Below, one piece after another: positions 32,708 through 41,297 of a stretch of 55,098 nucleotides of DNA; within the stretch, counting starts at the first letter, position 1, and each line of letters begins with the position of its first letter. The notes beneath the pieces were generated by a model. That model searched no databases and was not told where the DNA came from. It worked only from the letters and a program-made list of their open reading frames with translations. Where the stretch lies: contig DEDT01000029.1 of NCBI GenBank assembly GCA_002350105.1, positions 64,773 to 119,870 of the forward strand. Direction: 5' to 3'. Position numbers and translations under genes: made by a program. This DNA comes from Selenomonadaceae bacterium UBA2897 (GTDB lineage Bacteria > Bacillota > Negativicutes > Selenomonadales > Selenomonadaceae).

Positions 32708-35185
32708 TTAACCCTTGACCACGATGTTGACGAGCTTCTTCGGCACGGCGATGACCTTGACGATGGTCTTGCCCGCCGTGAGCTCCTGCGCCCGCGGCGT
32801 CGCGAGCACGGCCTGCTGCATAGCCTCGCGGTCGAGTCCCGCATCGATGCTGAGCTTGCCGCGCACCTTGCCGTTGACCTGCAGCACGATCTCGATCTCA
32901 TCCTGCTGCAGAGCCTGCTCATCGTACTTCGGCCAATGCTGCTGATGCACGCTGCCCTCGGCGAAGAGCTGGCTCCAGAGCTCCTCCGTGATGTGCGGCG
33001 CAAACGGCGCCAGCAGGAGCAGCAGGTTCTTCGCGACCTCGCGCACGAGGTCGTCGTTGATCGCCTTATCCTGGAAACCGTAGAAGGCGTTCACGAGCTC
33101 CATGATGCTGGAGATAGCCGTGTTGAACATGAAGCGGTCGCGCACATCCTCCGTGACCTTCCTGATGGTCACGTGCAGGATGCGGCGCAGTCCTTTCTCC
33201 TCTTCTGTAAGTGCGCTGATATCATAACTGTCCTTGCCCACCTTGATGGCTTCCTCAAAATGGCTGAGGATACGCCATACACGACCGAGGAAACGGTAGG
33301 AGCCCTCGACGCCCTGATCACTCCACTCGAGGTCACGGTCGACCGGTGCCGCAAAGAGGATGAAGAGACGGGCCGTGTCGGCGCCGTACTTGTTGATGAT
33401 TTCCTCCGGCGAGACGACGTTGCCCTTCGACTTCGACATCTTGGAGCCATCCTTCAGCACCATGCCCTGCGTGAGCAGGTTGTGGAACGGCTCGTCGAAG
33501 CCCACGAGACCCGCATCATGCAGCACCTTGGTAAAGAAGCGGGAATACAGGAGATGCAGGATGGCGTGCTCGATGCCGCCGATATACTGATCGACCGGTG
33601 CCCAGTAGTTCACCTTGTCCCTGGCAAACGGTGCCTCCGCATTACGCGGATCCGTGTAGCGCAGGAAGTACCAGGACGAGCAGATGAAGGTATCCATCGT
33701 ATCCGTCTCGCGCGTCGCATCGGCACCGCACTTTGGGCACTTGCAATGCACGAATTCCTCGCACTGGGCCAGCGGCGAAACCGAACCCTGCTCGAAGGAG
33801 ACGTTCTCCGGCAGCATCACGGGCAGATCCTTCTCCGGCACGAGCACTTCGCCGCAATGCGGGCAGTTGATGACCGGAATCGGCGCGCCCCAGTAACGCT
33901 GGCGGGAAATGAGCCAGTCGCGCAGACGGTAGTTGACATGGCGTTTGCCAAAGCCCTCTTTTTCGGCCTTGTCCATGATGCCTGCCATGGCTTTGTGCAT
34001 CTCCATCCCCGTGAACTCTGCAGAGTTGACGAGCACGCCGTCCTTCTCCGTGTAGGCCTCGGTCATCGTGGCGAGGTCGAGGTGATGATCCTTCGGCTCG
34101 ATGGTGAGAATCATCGGGATATCATATTTCTTCGCGAACATCCAGTCGCGCTGGTCACCACTCGGCACGCCCATGACTGCACCCGTGCCGTAGTCGGCGA
34201 GCACGTAGTTCGTGACCCAGATCTGCACGGTCTTGCCATTGAATGGGTTCACGCAGGTCACGCCTGTGTTGATGCCTTTTTTCTCCGACTCGCTGGACGT
34301 GCGCTCGATATCGCTCTGGTTGCGCACCTCCTGCACGAAAGCCTCGATCTCAGCCTTCTTGTCGCTCGTCTCGCAGATCTTCGCCACCAGCGGATGCTCG
34401 GCGGCAAGGGCGAGGAAGGTCACGCCATAGGCCGTATCGGGGCGCGTCGTGTAGACCGTGACCTTGTCATTCATACTCGGGATGTCAAAGGAGAATTCGA
34501 GACCTTCGCTGCGGCCGATCCAGTTGCGCTGCATCGTCTTGACGCGCTCCGGCCAGCCCGGCAGCTTGTCGAGATCCTTGAGCAGCACATCGGCGTAGTC
34601 CGTGATCTTCAGGAACCACTGGGAGAGGTCTTTCTTGTGCACGTTGGAGTCGCAGCGCCAGCATTTGCCGTCGATGACCTGCTCATTCGCGAGCACCGTA
34701 CCGCAGGTATCGCACCAGTTGACGCTGGCCTCCTTCTTATAGGCCAGGCCGCGCTTGTAGAAGAGCTCGAAGAGCCACTGCGTCCACTTATAGTATTCGG
34801 GCTTGCAGGTCACAACCTCGCGATCCCAGTCGTAGGAGAGGCCCATGGATTTCTGCTGGCGCTCCATATTCGCAATATTGGAGAGCGTCCAGTCCGCCGG
34901 CTTGACACCGTGTTTGATGGCTGCGTTCTCAGCTGGCATGCCGAAGGAGTCAAAACCCATCGGATGCAGGACGTTGAAGCCTTCCATGGTCTTGTAACGG
35001 GCCATGACGTCGCCGATGGAGTAGTTACGCACGTGGCCCATGTGCAGATTGCCCGAGGGATAAGGGAACATCTCCAGCGCGTAATACTTCGGCCGCTTCG
35101 GGTCCGCCTCCGTCTTGTAGACGGACTCCTGCTCCCACTTCTTCTGCCATTTCTGCTCGATTGCCTGCGGGTTGTACCTCTCCAT
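32708..35185 (-). CDS. leuS: Leucyl-tRNA synthetase
   Basis: The 825-residue class I synthetase has HIGH-equivalent PYPSGNLHMGHVRNY near residue 40. Zinc-like cysteine pairs (CDTCGTV, CWRCDS) follow, then the CP1 editing domain (TTRPDTAYGVTF), KMSKS (DGSKMSKSKGN) and the anticodon-binding C-terminus. The ATG at 35185 is preceded by AGGAGGAAGAAGT and was chosen over an in-frame ATG 35 codons upstream that lies in the leader. A promoter and an intrinsic terminator lie between recO and this start. Confidence 0.98.
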   Translation of the reverse strand: MERYNPQAIEQKWQKKWEQESVYKTEADPKRPKYYALEMFPYPSGNLHMGHVRNYSIGDVMARYKTMEGFNVLHPMGFDSFGMPAENAAIKHGVKPADWTLSNIANMERQQKSMGLSYDWDREVVTCKPEYYKWTQWLFELFYKRGLAYKKEASVNWCDTCGTVLANEQVIDGKCWRCDSNVHKKDLSQWFLKITDYADVLLKDLDKLPGWPERVKTMQRNWIGRSEGLEFSFDIPSMNDKVTVYTTRPDTAYGVTFLALAAEHPLVAKICETSDKKAEIEAFVQEVRNQSDIERTSSESEKKGINTGVTCVNPFNGKTVQIWVTNYVLADYGTGAVMGVPSGDQRDWMFAKKYDIPMILTIEPKDHHLDLATMTEAYTEKDGVLVNSAEFTGMEMHKAMAGIMDKAEKEGFGKRHVNYRLRDWLISRQRYWGAPIPVINCPHCGEVLVPEKDLPVMLPENVSFEQGSVSPLAQCEEFVHCKCPKCGADATRETDTMDTFICSSWYFLRYTDPRNAEAPFARDKVNYWAPVDQYIGGIEHAILHLLYSRFFTKVLHDAGLVGFDEPFHNLLTQGMVLKDGSKMSKSKGNVVSPEEIINKYGADTARLFILFAAPVDRDLEWSDQGVEGSYRFLGRVWRILSHFEEAIKVGKDSYDISALTEEEKGLRRILHVTIRKVTEDVRDRFMFNTAISSIMELVNAFYGFQDKAINDDLVREVAKNLLLLLAPFAPHITEELWSQLFAEGSVHQQHWPKYDEQALQQDEIEIVLQVNGKVRGKLSIDAGLDREAMQQAVLATPRAQELTAGKTIVKVIAVPKKLVNIVVKG

Positions 35186-35212
35186 ACTTCTTCCTCCTAG
35201 ATGATCCCGGAT

Positions 35213-35241
35213 AAAAAAACCGCCTGCCAGCCGCAGGCGGT
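35213..35241 (-). terminator. Intrinsic terminator in the leuS leader
   Basis: On the minus strand accgcctgc/gcaggcggt (9 bp) is followed by seven T. It ends about 28 nt before the leuS start codon and begins only about 14 nt after the predicted start of the promoter at 35262-35290. It either ends recO transcripts or attenuates leuS. Confidence 0.8.
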
Positions 35242-35261
35242 ACTGTTTACAGCTTAAGCTC

Positions 35262-35290
35262 ATTATAGCGGTAAGGCCGCTTATCGTCAA
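35262..35290 (-). promoter_or_regulatory. Promoter between recO and leuS
   Basis: TTGACG (35285-35290), 17 nt and TATAAT (35262-35267) on the minus strand start immediately after the recO stop codon. The expected start is near 35255. Confidence 0.75.
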
Positions 35291-35299
35291 CCTCTGTCC

Positions 35300-36097
35300 C
35301 TAGGCAGTTACCTGTTGTATAAAGGCCAGCGACTTCAGCGGCTGGCCGAGGATGGTGGGCAGATAGGCGAGCATGATGTTCTCCGCCGCCACGAGGTCCG
35401 CGCTGCGGATGCGCAGCTGCTGCGGGTCCTGCCAGTCGAGGTCGCGCAGGCGCACGATGAGCTGGCGCACGCCCGCGGGGAAAGGCAGAGCAGCGCCATA
35501 GGCCGCGCCGCTCTGCCCGCTTCTCTGCCGGTCTTGCCTCTCCTGATAAGCCTGCATATCCCGAAAGCAGGCGGGACAGAGCGCGCCCCCCTCGTTTTGC
35601 GCGAAATAAGCGTCGCCCTCGATGTGCTTCGCGCAGTGGACGCAGCGCTCGTAGTGCATCTGCAGGCCCGTGAACTCCAGCAGCTGATAGACGGCCGCGA
35701 GCGCCGTCACGCGCGGGTTGCGTTGCTCGAAAGCCGCGAGAATCTCCAGCAGGCGCGCGTACATCGCGGGCTCCGGCTGCCCGTCCGCCAGGCAGCCGCG
35801 CAGAAATTCCGCCACAAAGGCTCCGTAAGCCATGCAGCTGAGGTCTTCGCCGAGCTTCTTGTAATGGCGCTTGGTCGTGGCCGTGCGTACAGTGTCGAGA
35901 CGCCTGCCCTCGGCGAGCTGCAGTTCCAGCTCGCTGAACATCTGCATCGCCCCGGCCAAAGGACTGCGGGGCCGGCGGCAACCGAAGGCCGTCGCCCGCA
36001 CGAGGCCGCGCTCTTTGGTGAAGAACGTCATGATCTTGTCTGCCTCGCCCCAGCTGCGCGCGCCGAGGACGACGGCGTCCGTCGCATAGAGGGCCAT
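35300..36097 (-). CDS. recO: DNA repair protein RecO
   Basis: The 265-residue product has the N-terminal OB-fold (DAVVLGARSWGEADKIMTFF ... GCRRPRSPLAG) and a C-terminal helical domain with a four-cysteine zinc site (CVHCAKH ... CPACF). It loads RecA with RecR in recombination repair. Its ATG overlaps the stop of the DUF502 gene by one base (TGATG), so the two are coupled. Confidence 0.94.
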   Translation of the reverse strand: MALYATDAVVLGARSWGEADKIMTFFTKERGLVRATAFGCRRPRSPLAGAMQMFSELELQLAEGRRLDTVRTATTKRHYKKLGEDLSCMAYGAFVAEFLRGCLADGQPEPAMYARLLEILAAFEQRNPRVTALAAVYQLLEFTGLQMHYERCVHCAKHIEGDAYFAQNEGGALCPACFRDMQAYQERQDRQRSGQSGAAYGAALPFPAGVRQLIVRLRDLDWQDPQQLRIRSADLVAAENIMLAYLPTILGQPLKSLAFIQQVTA

Positions 36098-36786
36098 CAG
36101 CGCTGCCCCTCCTTTTTCTCCGCCTGAGGCTCCCTGGCCAGCACCTGAGCGACGTCTGGATTGACGACAGTTGTCGGTGCGGCTGTGTGCTGGCGCTCCG
36201 GCATGACGGCGCCGGCCGTGAGCATGTACTGCAGCGCCGATTTACTGCTGATGTCGACGTAGATGACGTCCTGCTTGCGCACGAAGAGGTTCGTGCCCGA
36301 GGTCATGTTGAGGCTCCAGGGCACGAAGACGCAGACGTAGTCGTCGCCGAGCTTATCCTGCAGGGCGGGCGGCACGTCAGCCATGACGAAGCCAAGGGCC
36401 TTGGATTGGTGAAAGGGCACGAGCACGACCTGATCGAACATGCTGTTCGTGTTGAAGACAGCCTGCGAGAGGTCCTTGACGCTGGAGTAGATGAACTTGA
36501 CGATAGGGATTTTGTCGAGGAGCAGCTCGCCGTAATGAATGGCACGGCGCATGACCCAGTAGGAGGAGAGCCAGCCCACGAGGTAGATGCAACCGAGGAC
36601 CGTGATGAGGCCAAGACCGGGGAAGTAGAATGGCAGGTGCCGCCCGAGCACGCCCTCCGTGAAGTGCAACAGTTCCTCGATGACAAAGACCGTAATGGCG
36701 AGCGGCACGAGCAGCATCAGGCCGTTGATGAAGCGGCGGGAGACGCGGTACGAGAGCGAGTGTTTATGATGTTTATGATTGGACAT
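36097..36786 (-). CDS. DUF502 family membrane protein
   Basis: The 229-residue product begins with a His/Lys-rich stretch (SNHKHHKHSLS). Two membrane segments follow (about 18-38 GLMLLVPLAITVFVIEEL and 53-75 LGLITVLGCIYLVGWLSSY), then a soluble domain with the family motif PIVKFIYSSVKDLSQ and GDDYVCVFVPWSLNMTSG. The function of the family is unknown. GTGAGGTGAA precedes the ATG at 36786; an earlier in-frame ATG lies inside palindromic element D's arm region and is not used. It is coupled to recO. Confidence 0.9.
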   Translation of the reverse strand: MSNHKHHKHSLSYRVSRRFINGLMLLVPLAITVFVIEELLHFTEGVLGRHLPFYFPGLGLITVLGCIYLVGWLSSYWVMRRAIHYGELLLDKIPIVKFIYSSVKDLSQAVFNTNSMFDQVVLVPFHQSKALGFVMADVPPALQDKLGDDYVCVFVPWSLNMTSGTNLFVRKQDVIYVDISSKSALQYMLTAGAVMPERQHTAAPTTVVNPDVAQVLAREPQAEKKEGQR

Positions 36787-36811
36787 GTATTTCACCTCAC
36801 TGATACGAACC

Positions 36812-37003
36812 GCGGCCGAGGGGAGTGCCTGCATTCCGCTGAGAAAATTTCCTAAAAGAAAAATTTTTCTCCTAATTCATCCTCAAAAAACAGTTAAACG
36901 CGCTTCGCTTGAACGAAACTGTTTTTTCGAGGATTCATGTAGAAAAATTTTTCTTTCTTCACGGAAATTTCCAACGCTCCATGCAGGCACTCCCCCCGGC
37001 CGC
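36812..37003. repeat. Palindromic element D (medium form)
   Basis: A 192-bp element. The outer arms 36812-36834 (ccgaggggagtgcctgcat as inner part) and 36981-37003 are complementary over 23 bp with one mismatch. The core is element C's core in reverse orientation with about one base difference over roughly 130 bp. It lies after the 3' end of era and before the DUF502 gene. Confidence 0.9.
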
Positions 37004-37045
37004 TCGGCTGAAGCCATCGCTACGTTGCGAGCCAGGAAATTACTC

Positions 37046-37066
37046 TCAACTCCCAACTCCCAACTC
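37046..37066. repeat. Short tandem heptamer array
   Basis: Three near-identical heptamers (tcaactc, ccaactc, ccaactc) lie just after the era stop codon. A degenerate relative covers the leuC stop region (about 6328-6350). Confidence 0.7.
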
Positions 37067-37072
37067 TCCGGC

Positions 37073-37972
37073 CTACTCTTCCCTGCCAAAGCCGAAGTTC
37101 TTGAGGACGCCCTCGCGGTCGCGCCAGTCTTTCTTCACTTTCACCCACAGGTCGAGGTAGACTCGGTTGCCGAGCAGGGTCTCGATGTCGGTGCGGGCTA
37201 GGGCACCGATCTGCTTGAGCATGGCACCTTTCGCGCCGATGACGATGCCCTTTTGGGAGTCGCGCTCGACGTAGATGGTGGCACGAATGTAGACATCGCT
37301 GTTATCGCGGGTCTTCATTTCTTCCGTTTCCACGGCGATGGCGTGCGGGACTTCGTCGCGCGTGAGCTGGAGAACCTTTTCGCGGATGAGCTCGGCGACG
37401 ATGAGTCGCTCGGGCTGGTCGGTGACCATGTCCTCGGGGTAGTATTGCGGGCCTTCGGGCAGGTACTTTTTGATTTCCGTCAGCAGGCTGTCGAGATTGA
37501 CCTCTTCCTTGGCCGAGATGGGTACGACACCGGCGAAGGGGTATTTCTCCGTGTAGTGGGAGATGATGGGCAGTGCTTCTTCCTTTTCGATGAGGTCGAG
37601 CTTGTTGACGACGAGGATGACCGGACGGCGCGTGGCTTGCAGGCGTTCGAGAATGTAGTATTCGCCCGGGCCCATCTTTTGCGTGGCATCGACGACGAAG
37701 AGGATGGCGTCGACTTCCTTGAGCGTGCCTTCGGCCGCCTTGACCATGTACTCGCCGAGCTTGTGGCGCGGCTTGTGTATGCCCGGCGTGTCGAGGAAGA
37801 TAATCTGGGCATCGGGCTGCGTGAGGATGCAGAGGATGCGGTTGCGCGTCGTCTGCGGCTTGTCGCTCATGATGGCGATCTTCTGCCCGATGAGCGTGTT
37901 GATGAGGGTCGATTTGCCGACGTTTGGCCGACCGATAACGGCGATGAAGCCGGATTTATGTTTCTCTGCCAT
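37073..37972 (-). CDS. era: GTPase Era
   Basis: The 299-residue product has G1 GRPNVGKST, G2 around PQTTRNRI, G3 DTPGIHKPR and G4 NKLDL. The C-terminal KH domain has ERDSQKGIVIGAKGAMLKQIG. It assists 16S rRNA maturation and 30S assembly. It follows ybeY by 15 nt, the usual Firmicute order, so they are co-transcribed. Confidence 0.98.
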   Translation of the reverse strand: MAEKHKSGFIAVIGRPNVGKSTLINTLIGQKIAIMSDKPQTTRNRILCILTQPDAQIIFLDTPGIHKPRHKLGEYMVKAAEGTLKEVDAILFVVDATQKMGPGEYYILERLQATRRPVILVVNKLDLIEKEEALPIISHYTEKYPFAGVVPISAKEEVNLDSLLTEIKKYLPEGPQYYPEDMVTDQPERLIVAELIREKVLQLTRDEVPHAIAVETEEMKTRDNSDVYIRATIYVERDSQKGIVIGAKGAMLKQIGALARTDIETLLGNRVYLDLWVKVKKDWRDREGVLKNFGFGREE

Positions 37973-37987
37973 GCATTTTTCTCCTTC

Positions 37988-38452
37988 TTACTCTCTGGGG
38001 ATACCGAGTTTCTCCATCACGAAGCGCTGCTCCGCCTCCATCTCCAGGCGGTCAGCCTCCTCCATGTGGTCATAGCCGAGCAGGTGAAGCATACCATGCA
38101 CGGTGAGGAAGGCCACCTCGCGGCGCACGCTGTGCCCGTAATCCGCGGCCTGCTCCTGTGCGCGCTCTACGGAAATGATGAGGTCGCCGAGCACGTTCAC
38201 ATCCGGCCCGTCCTCGATCTCCGGCTCCTCGCTCTCATTGAGAGCAAAGGAAAGCACATCCGTCGGGCGGTCGATGCCGCGGTACTGCTTGTTCAGCTGA
38301 TGAATATATTCATTATTCGTGAGCGTCACGCTGACCTCGCCGTTCTCCACGCCGTACAGCTTGCCGACCGTCTCCGCCGCCGTCGTGACATTGTCGATAA
38401 TCTCCTGCGGGAAAGTCAGATCTTCAGGATAATTACTAATAATTACGTTCAT
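37988..38452 (-). CDS. ybeY: Endoribonuclease YbeY
   Basis: The 154-residue product carries the zinc motif HGMLHLLGYDH near the C-terminus and the preceding IDRPTDVLSF. It works in 16S rRNA 3' maturation and ribosome quality control. It sits between phoH and era, but the usual tight phoH-ybeY spacing is replaced by a 329-bp GC-rich palindromic interval. Confidence 0.96.
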   Translation of the reverse strand: MNVIISNYPEDLTFPQEIIDNVTTAAETVGKLYGVENGEVSVTLTNNEYIHQLNKQYRGIDRPTDVLSFALNESEEPEIEDGPDVNVLGDLIISVERAQEQAADYGHSVRREVAFLTVHGMLHLLGYDHMEEADRLEMEAEQRFVMEKLGIPRE

Positions 38453-38555
38453 GCATTTATGTCCTTTTTGAAAGTTGCTCTATCAACAAAGCCATGCAGC
38501 GAAGCGCTCATGGCCTCCCGCCGCCCTTGCTTACCTTCAAGTACGAGGCAAACCA

Positions 38556-38755
38556 GCCGGCGGGACGGGGGGGCCTGCAGCGGAGCGGAACACTGCAACC
38601 GGCGCAGCCGGCGGCCCGCCCGCTAAACGTTGGCAACGGCCTCGATGAATGCTCGTTCGTGGCTTGCCCGAACAGTAGTTTGAGCGATACCGTCAGCCCC
38701 CGTGGCGGGTCGTTTGTGGAGCGGAGTCGCAGGGACACCCCCGTCCCGACGGCGT
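38556..38755. repeat. GC-rich palindromic element G
   Basis: The interval between phoH and ybeY (38453-38781) has no gene. cgggacggggg (38561-38571) pairs exactly with cccccgtcccg (38738-38748), with weaker pairing continuing on both sides (gccggc/gacggc; gcggagcgg/gagcgg). Inside are several short GC palindromes. The left flank tacgaggcaaacc resembles the flank of elements E and of the yitT leader. Exact limits are uncertain. Confidence 0.5.
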
Positions 38756-38781
38756 CCGTCCGCCTCTCTTTTTCGTACCAG

Positions 38782-39765
38782 TCAGCACTCAGCCTCGCGC
38801 TTTTTGCGCTCCTCCCACTTACCGTACGCTTCTACGATACGCGTGACCACATCGTGGCGCACGACATCCGTGGGGGCGAGGCGCGTGACGGCGATGCCGG
38901 GGACATCCTGCAGGATCTCCGCCGCCTCGCGCAGGCCGGAGGAGACGCCGCGCGGCAGATCAACCTGCCCGAGGTCACCCGTCACCACCATCTTCGAGCC
39001 GAAGCCGAGACGCGTGAGGAACATTTTCATCTGCTTGCCCGTCGTATTCTGCGCCTCATCGAGAATCACGAAGGCATCCTCCAGCGTGCGGCCGCGCATG
39101 TAGGCAAGCGGCGCAATCTCGATGAGCCCCTTCGCCATGAATTTGCGGTAGGTATCGAGCCCCAGCACATCCTCCAGCGCATCGTAGAGAGGGCGCAGAT
39201 AGGGATCGACCTTGTCCTGCAGGTCACCGGGCAGGAAACCGAGGCGCTCCCCCGCCTCGACGGCCGGGCGCGTGAGCACCAGGCGGCGCACCTCCTTATT
39301 GCGCATGGCAGCCACCGCCATGACCACGGCCAGATACGTCTTGCCCGTGCCCGCCGGCCCGATGCCGAAGGTGATATCGTGATGGCGGATCTGCTCGAGG
39401 TAGCGGCGCTGGCCGAGGGTCTTCGGCCGCACCTGGCGCCCACGCGCCGTGACGAGAATCGTATCGCCGAAGAGACCGTGCAGGTCACCTGCCCGGCCCT
39501 CGCGCACGAGCCGGATACCGTAGCGCACCTCGTGCGTCGTGATGCGCGTGCCCTGCCTGTAGAGATACTGCAGCTCCTGCATGAGCTGCGTGGCTGGCGT
39601 CACTTCGCCCGCTTCCCCCATGATCGTGAGCGTGCCGCCACGGCTATGGAACTGGCAGCCAAAGGATTCCCGCAGGAGCTGCAGATACGCATCATGCTCC
39701 CCGAGGAGTGCGTATGCTTCTTCCTGATCTGCAAAGTCGATGCTTCGCTCTAGTGCCTGCTGCAA
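38782..39765 (-). CDS. phoH: PhoH-like ATPase
   Basis: The 327-residue product has Walker A GIGPAGTGKTYLA, then LTRPAVEAGERLGFLPGDL, and Walker B AFVILDEAQNTT. The C-terminal GDLGQVDLPRGVSSGL is also typical. It is an RNA-related ATPase normally linked with ybeY. It uses a TTG start at 39765 with AAAGGTGAT about 9 nt upstream; no in-frame ATG fits the family N-terminus. Confidence 0.95.
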   Translation of the reverse strand: MQQALERSIDFADQEEAYALLGEHDAYLQLLRESFGCQFHSRGGTLTIMGEAGEVTPATQLMQELQYLYRQGTRITTHEVRYGIRLVREGRAGDLHGLFGDTILVTARGRQVRPKTLGQRRYLEQIRHHDITFGIGPAGTGKTYLAVVMAVAAMRNKEVRRLVLTRPAVEAGERLGFLPGDLQDKVDPYLRPLYDALEDVLGLDTYRKFMAKGLIEIAPLAYMRGRTLEDAFVILDEAQNTTGKQMKMFLTRLGFGSKMVVTGDLGQVDLPRGVSSGLREAAEILQDVPGIAVTRLAPTDVVRHDVVTRIVEAYGKWEERKKREAEC

Positions 39766-39809
39766 AAGTCTAAATCACCTTTCCTTTAATGATTATCGTG
39801 ACCTGTTAT

Positions 39810-40721
39810 TTACTCAGCGAGTTTCGCCGTAAACTTCTCGATCATCTTCACGGGCTTATACGATTCCTTCGCGTGGCGCAGACCGGGCAGGCCCATGTCC
39901 TCCTCGCGGTTCACATAGGTTACGCGCCCCTGCCAGGTATTGGCGATATAGTTCTGGTTGATGGCCGTGAAGGCGCCGCGCAGGTTCGGGTCCGCCTTTT
40001 CCACATGCACGACGACCGTATCGTCGTTGAGTTTTTCGCCAAAGGTGAACGCGATGATACGTCCGTCGAGACGAATGGCACCGCCCTCAACGCCGAAAAA
40101 AGCATAGTTATCGAAGACCTCGCGGATGCCCTGCCGCTCCGCCGCGATGAAGGGATTATGCTGCTCCGTCGTGGAGACGCGCAGCGCATACCAGTTGTCG
40201 AGCTCCTGCTTGCAAGCAGGGATGATGTCCTCCGTGATGGGCAGGTACTCCGCCTGCGGGTAGAGCTTGTGAAACGCATTGAGGTGATTTTTCTTCGCAT
40301 GCAGCTTGCGCCCCGATAGCGTGGCCAGCTTATCCGTCAGATAGACATAGTCCTCTTCGTCGCGGTTTCCCTTTACCACGAAAGAATACTCCGGGAGCTC
40401 GCTCAGGCGCGTGGCAAAAGCTTTCTCCAGCCCCATGAATTGCACGGCGTGGCCATGCTCACGGCACCAGTCCACGACGCATTGCACGGACGCTGCAAAC
40501 TTCTCCTCCGGACCGAAGGGCTGCAGGAACCAGACCTTGCCCTCCACCTCGCAGCGCATATAGAGCACGCCATCCTCCTCCGCCAGCTGCAGCTGGAACG
40601 GCTCGCGCCACATGAAGAGGTTCGTAAAGGTAAAATGCGCGTTCTCGTAATAACGGCTATGGAAATAACGATCCACCAGCGGTTTGTCCGCCTGGGAAAG
40701 TGCATGGAAATCGATGATCAT
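39810..40721 (-). CDS. DUF2156 domain protein (GNAT-like, related to lysyl-phosphatidylglycerol synthase C-terminal domain)
   Basis: The 303-residue soluble product begins MIIDFHALSQADKPLVDRYF. It contains KKNHLNAFHKLYP, the segment GGAIRLDGRIIAFTFGEKL and the C-terminal YVNREEDMGLPGLRHAKESY, all typical of DUF2156. Such domains resemble aminoacyl-transferases with tandem GNAT folds; the substrate is unknown. The start was taken as the ATG just after AGGAGGCTTG. It stands alone between phoH and dhaM. Confidence 0.87.
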   Translation of the reverse strand: MIIDFHALSQADKPLVDRYFHSRYYENAHFTFTNLFMWREPFQLQLAEEDGVLYMRCEVEGKVWFLQPFGPEEKFAASVQCVVDWCREHGHAVQFMGLEKAFATRLSELPEYSFVVKGNRDEEDYVYLTDKLATLSGRKLHAKKNHLNAFHKLYPQAEYLPITEDIIPACKQELDNWYALRVSTTEQHNPFIAAERQGIREVFDNYAFFGVEGGAIRLDGRIIAFTFGEKLNDDTVVVHVEKADPNLRGAFTAINQNYIANTWQGRVTYVNREEDMGLPGLRHAKESYKPVKMIEKFTAKLAE

Positions 40722-40790
40722 CAAGCCTCCTGACATAACGAAAATAAATCTATTCCCATTATAGCAAAGATGTCAAAGCGGCCCTGTGAT

Positions 40791-41171
40791 TCACTCACAT
40801 TTGCACATCTGGCGTGCCGATTCTGCAGCTTTGGCCACTTCCTGCACGTTCTTGCCCTGCGCTGCGGCCACAGCGGCCAGCACCGCGCCCTCTACGAGCG
40901 GCGCATCGACGAGCAGCAGATGATCATCGTGCATCTTCTCCAGCACGAGCTCCGCCGTCATCACGGCACTGCCCATATCGACGAGCACAATGGCACCATC
41001 CGCGCCGTTCACTTCTTCCACGGCGTGCTGGATGCGCGCATAGCTCGTGCCAAGACCACCTTCGAGGCCACCTGCCGCTACGATATCCACATCCGTCGCC
41101 ATCATCTGCGCGAGCTCCACGACGCCCTCCGCCAGCTTCTGGCTATGGGATACGATAACAATTCCAACCAA
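40791..41171 (-). CDS. dhaM: PTS-dependent dihydroxyacetone kinase phosphotransferase subunit DhaM (EIIA-Man-like)
   Basis: The 126-residue product starts with VGIVIVSHSQKLAEGVVEL, where the His is the phospho-acceptor. IVLVDMGSAVMTAEL and LVDAPLVEGAVLAAV follow, as in DhaM. It passes phosphate from HPr to DhaL-ADP. The start is a TTG with GGAGGGTGAG upstream. No dhaK or dhaL is nearby, so it is an orphan here; partners may lie elsewhere. Confidence 0.88.
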   Translation of the reverse strand: MVGIVIVSHSQKLAEGVVELAQMMATDVDIVAAGGLEGGLGTSYARIQHAVEEVNGADGAIVLVDMGSAVMTAELVLEKMHDDHLLLVDAPLVEGAVLAAVAAAQGKNVQEVAKAAESARQMCKCE

Positions 41172-41236
41172 TATCTCACCCTCCACTTCCTTTTCTTAAC
41201 TCTTATATATTAGCCTCTCTCCTTTTAATTTCCTGC

Positions 41237-41276
41237 AAAAAAAACAGGCTGCCGAAAATTTTTCGACTGCCTGTTT
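41237..41276 (-). terminator. Terminator of purL
   Basis: On the minus strand aaacaggc/gcctgttt closes a loop that contains a second stem (cgaaaa/ttttcg) and is followed by eight T, 22 nt after the purL stop. Confidence 0.85.
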
Positions 41277-41297
41277 TCTCTAGTTTATGTGATTGGC

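Noticed and set aside
35186..35290. T-box riboswitch in front of leuS
   Set aside because: The leader is only about 70 nt with no Stem I or AGGGUGG-type T-box sequence; only a simple terminator is present.
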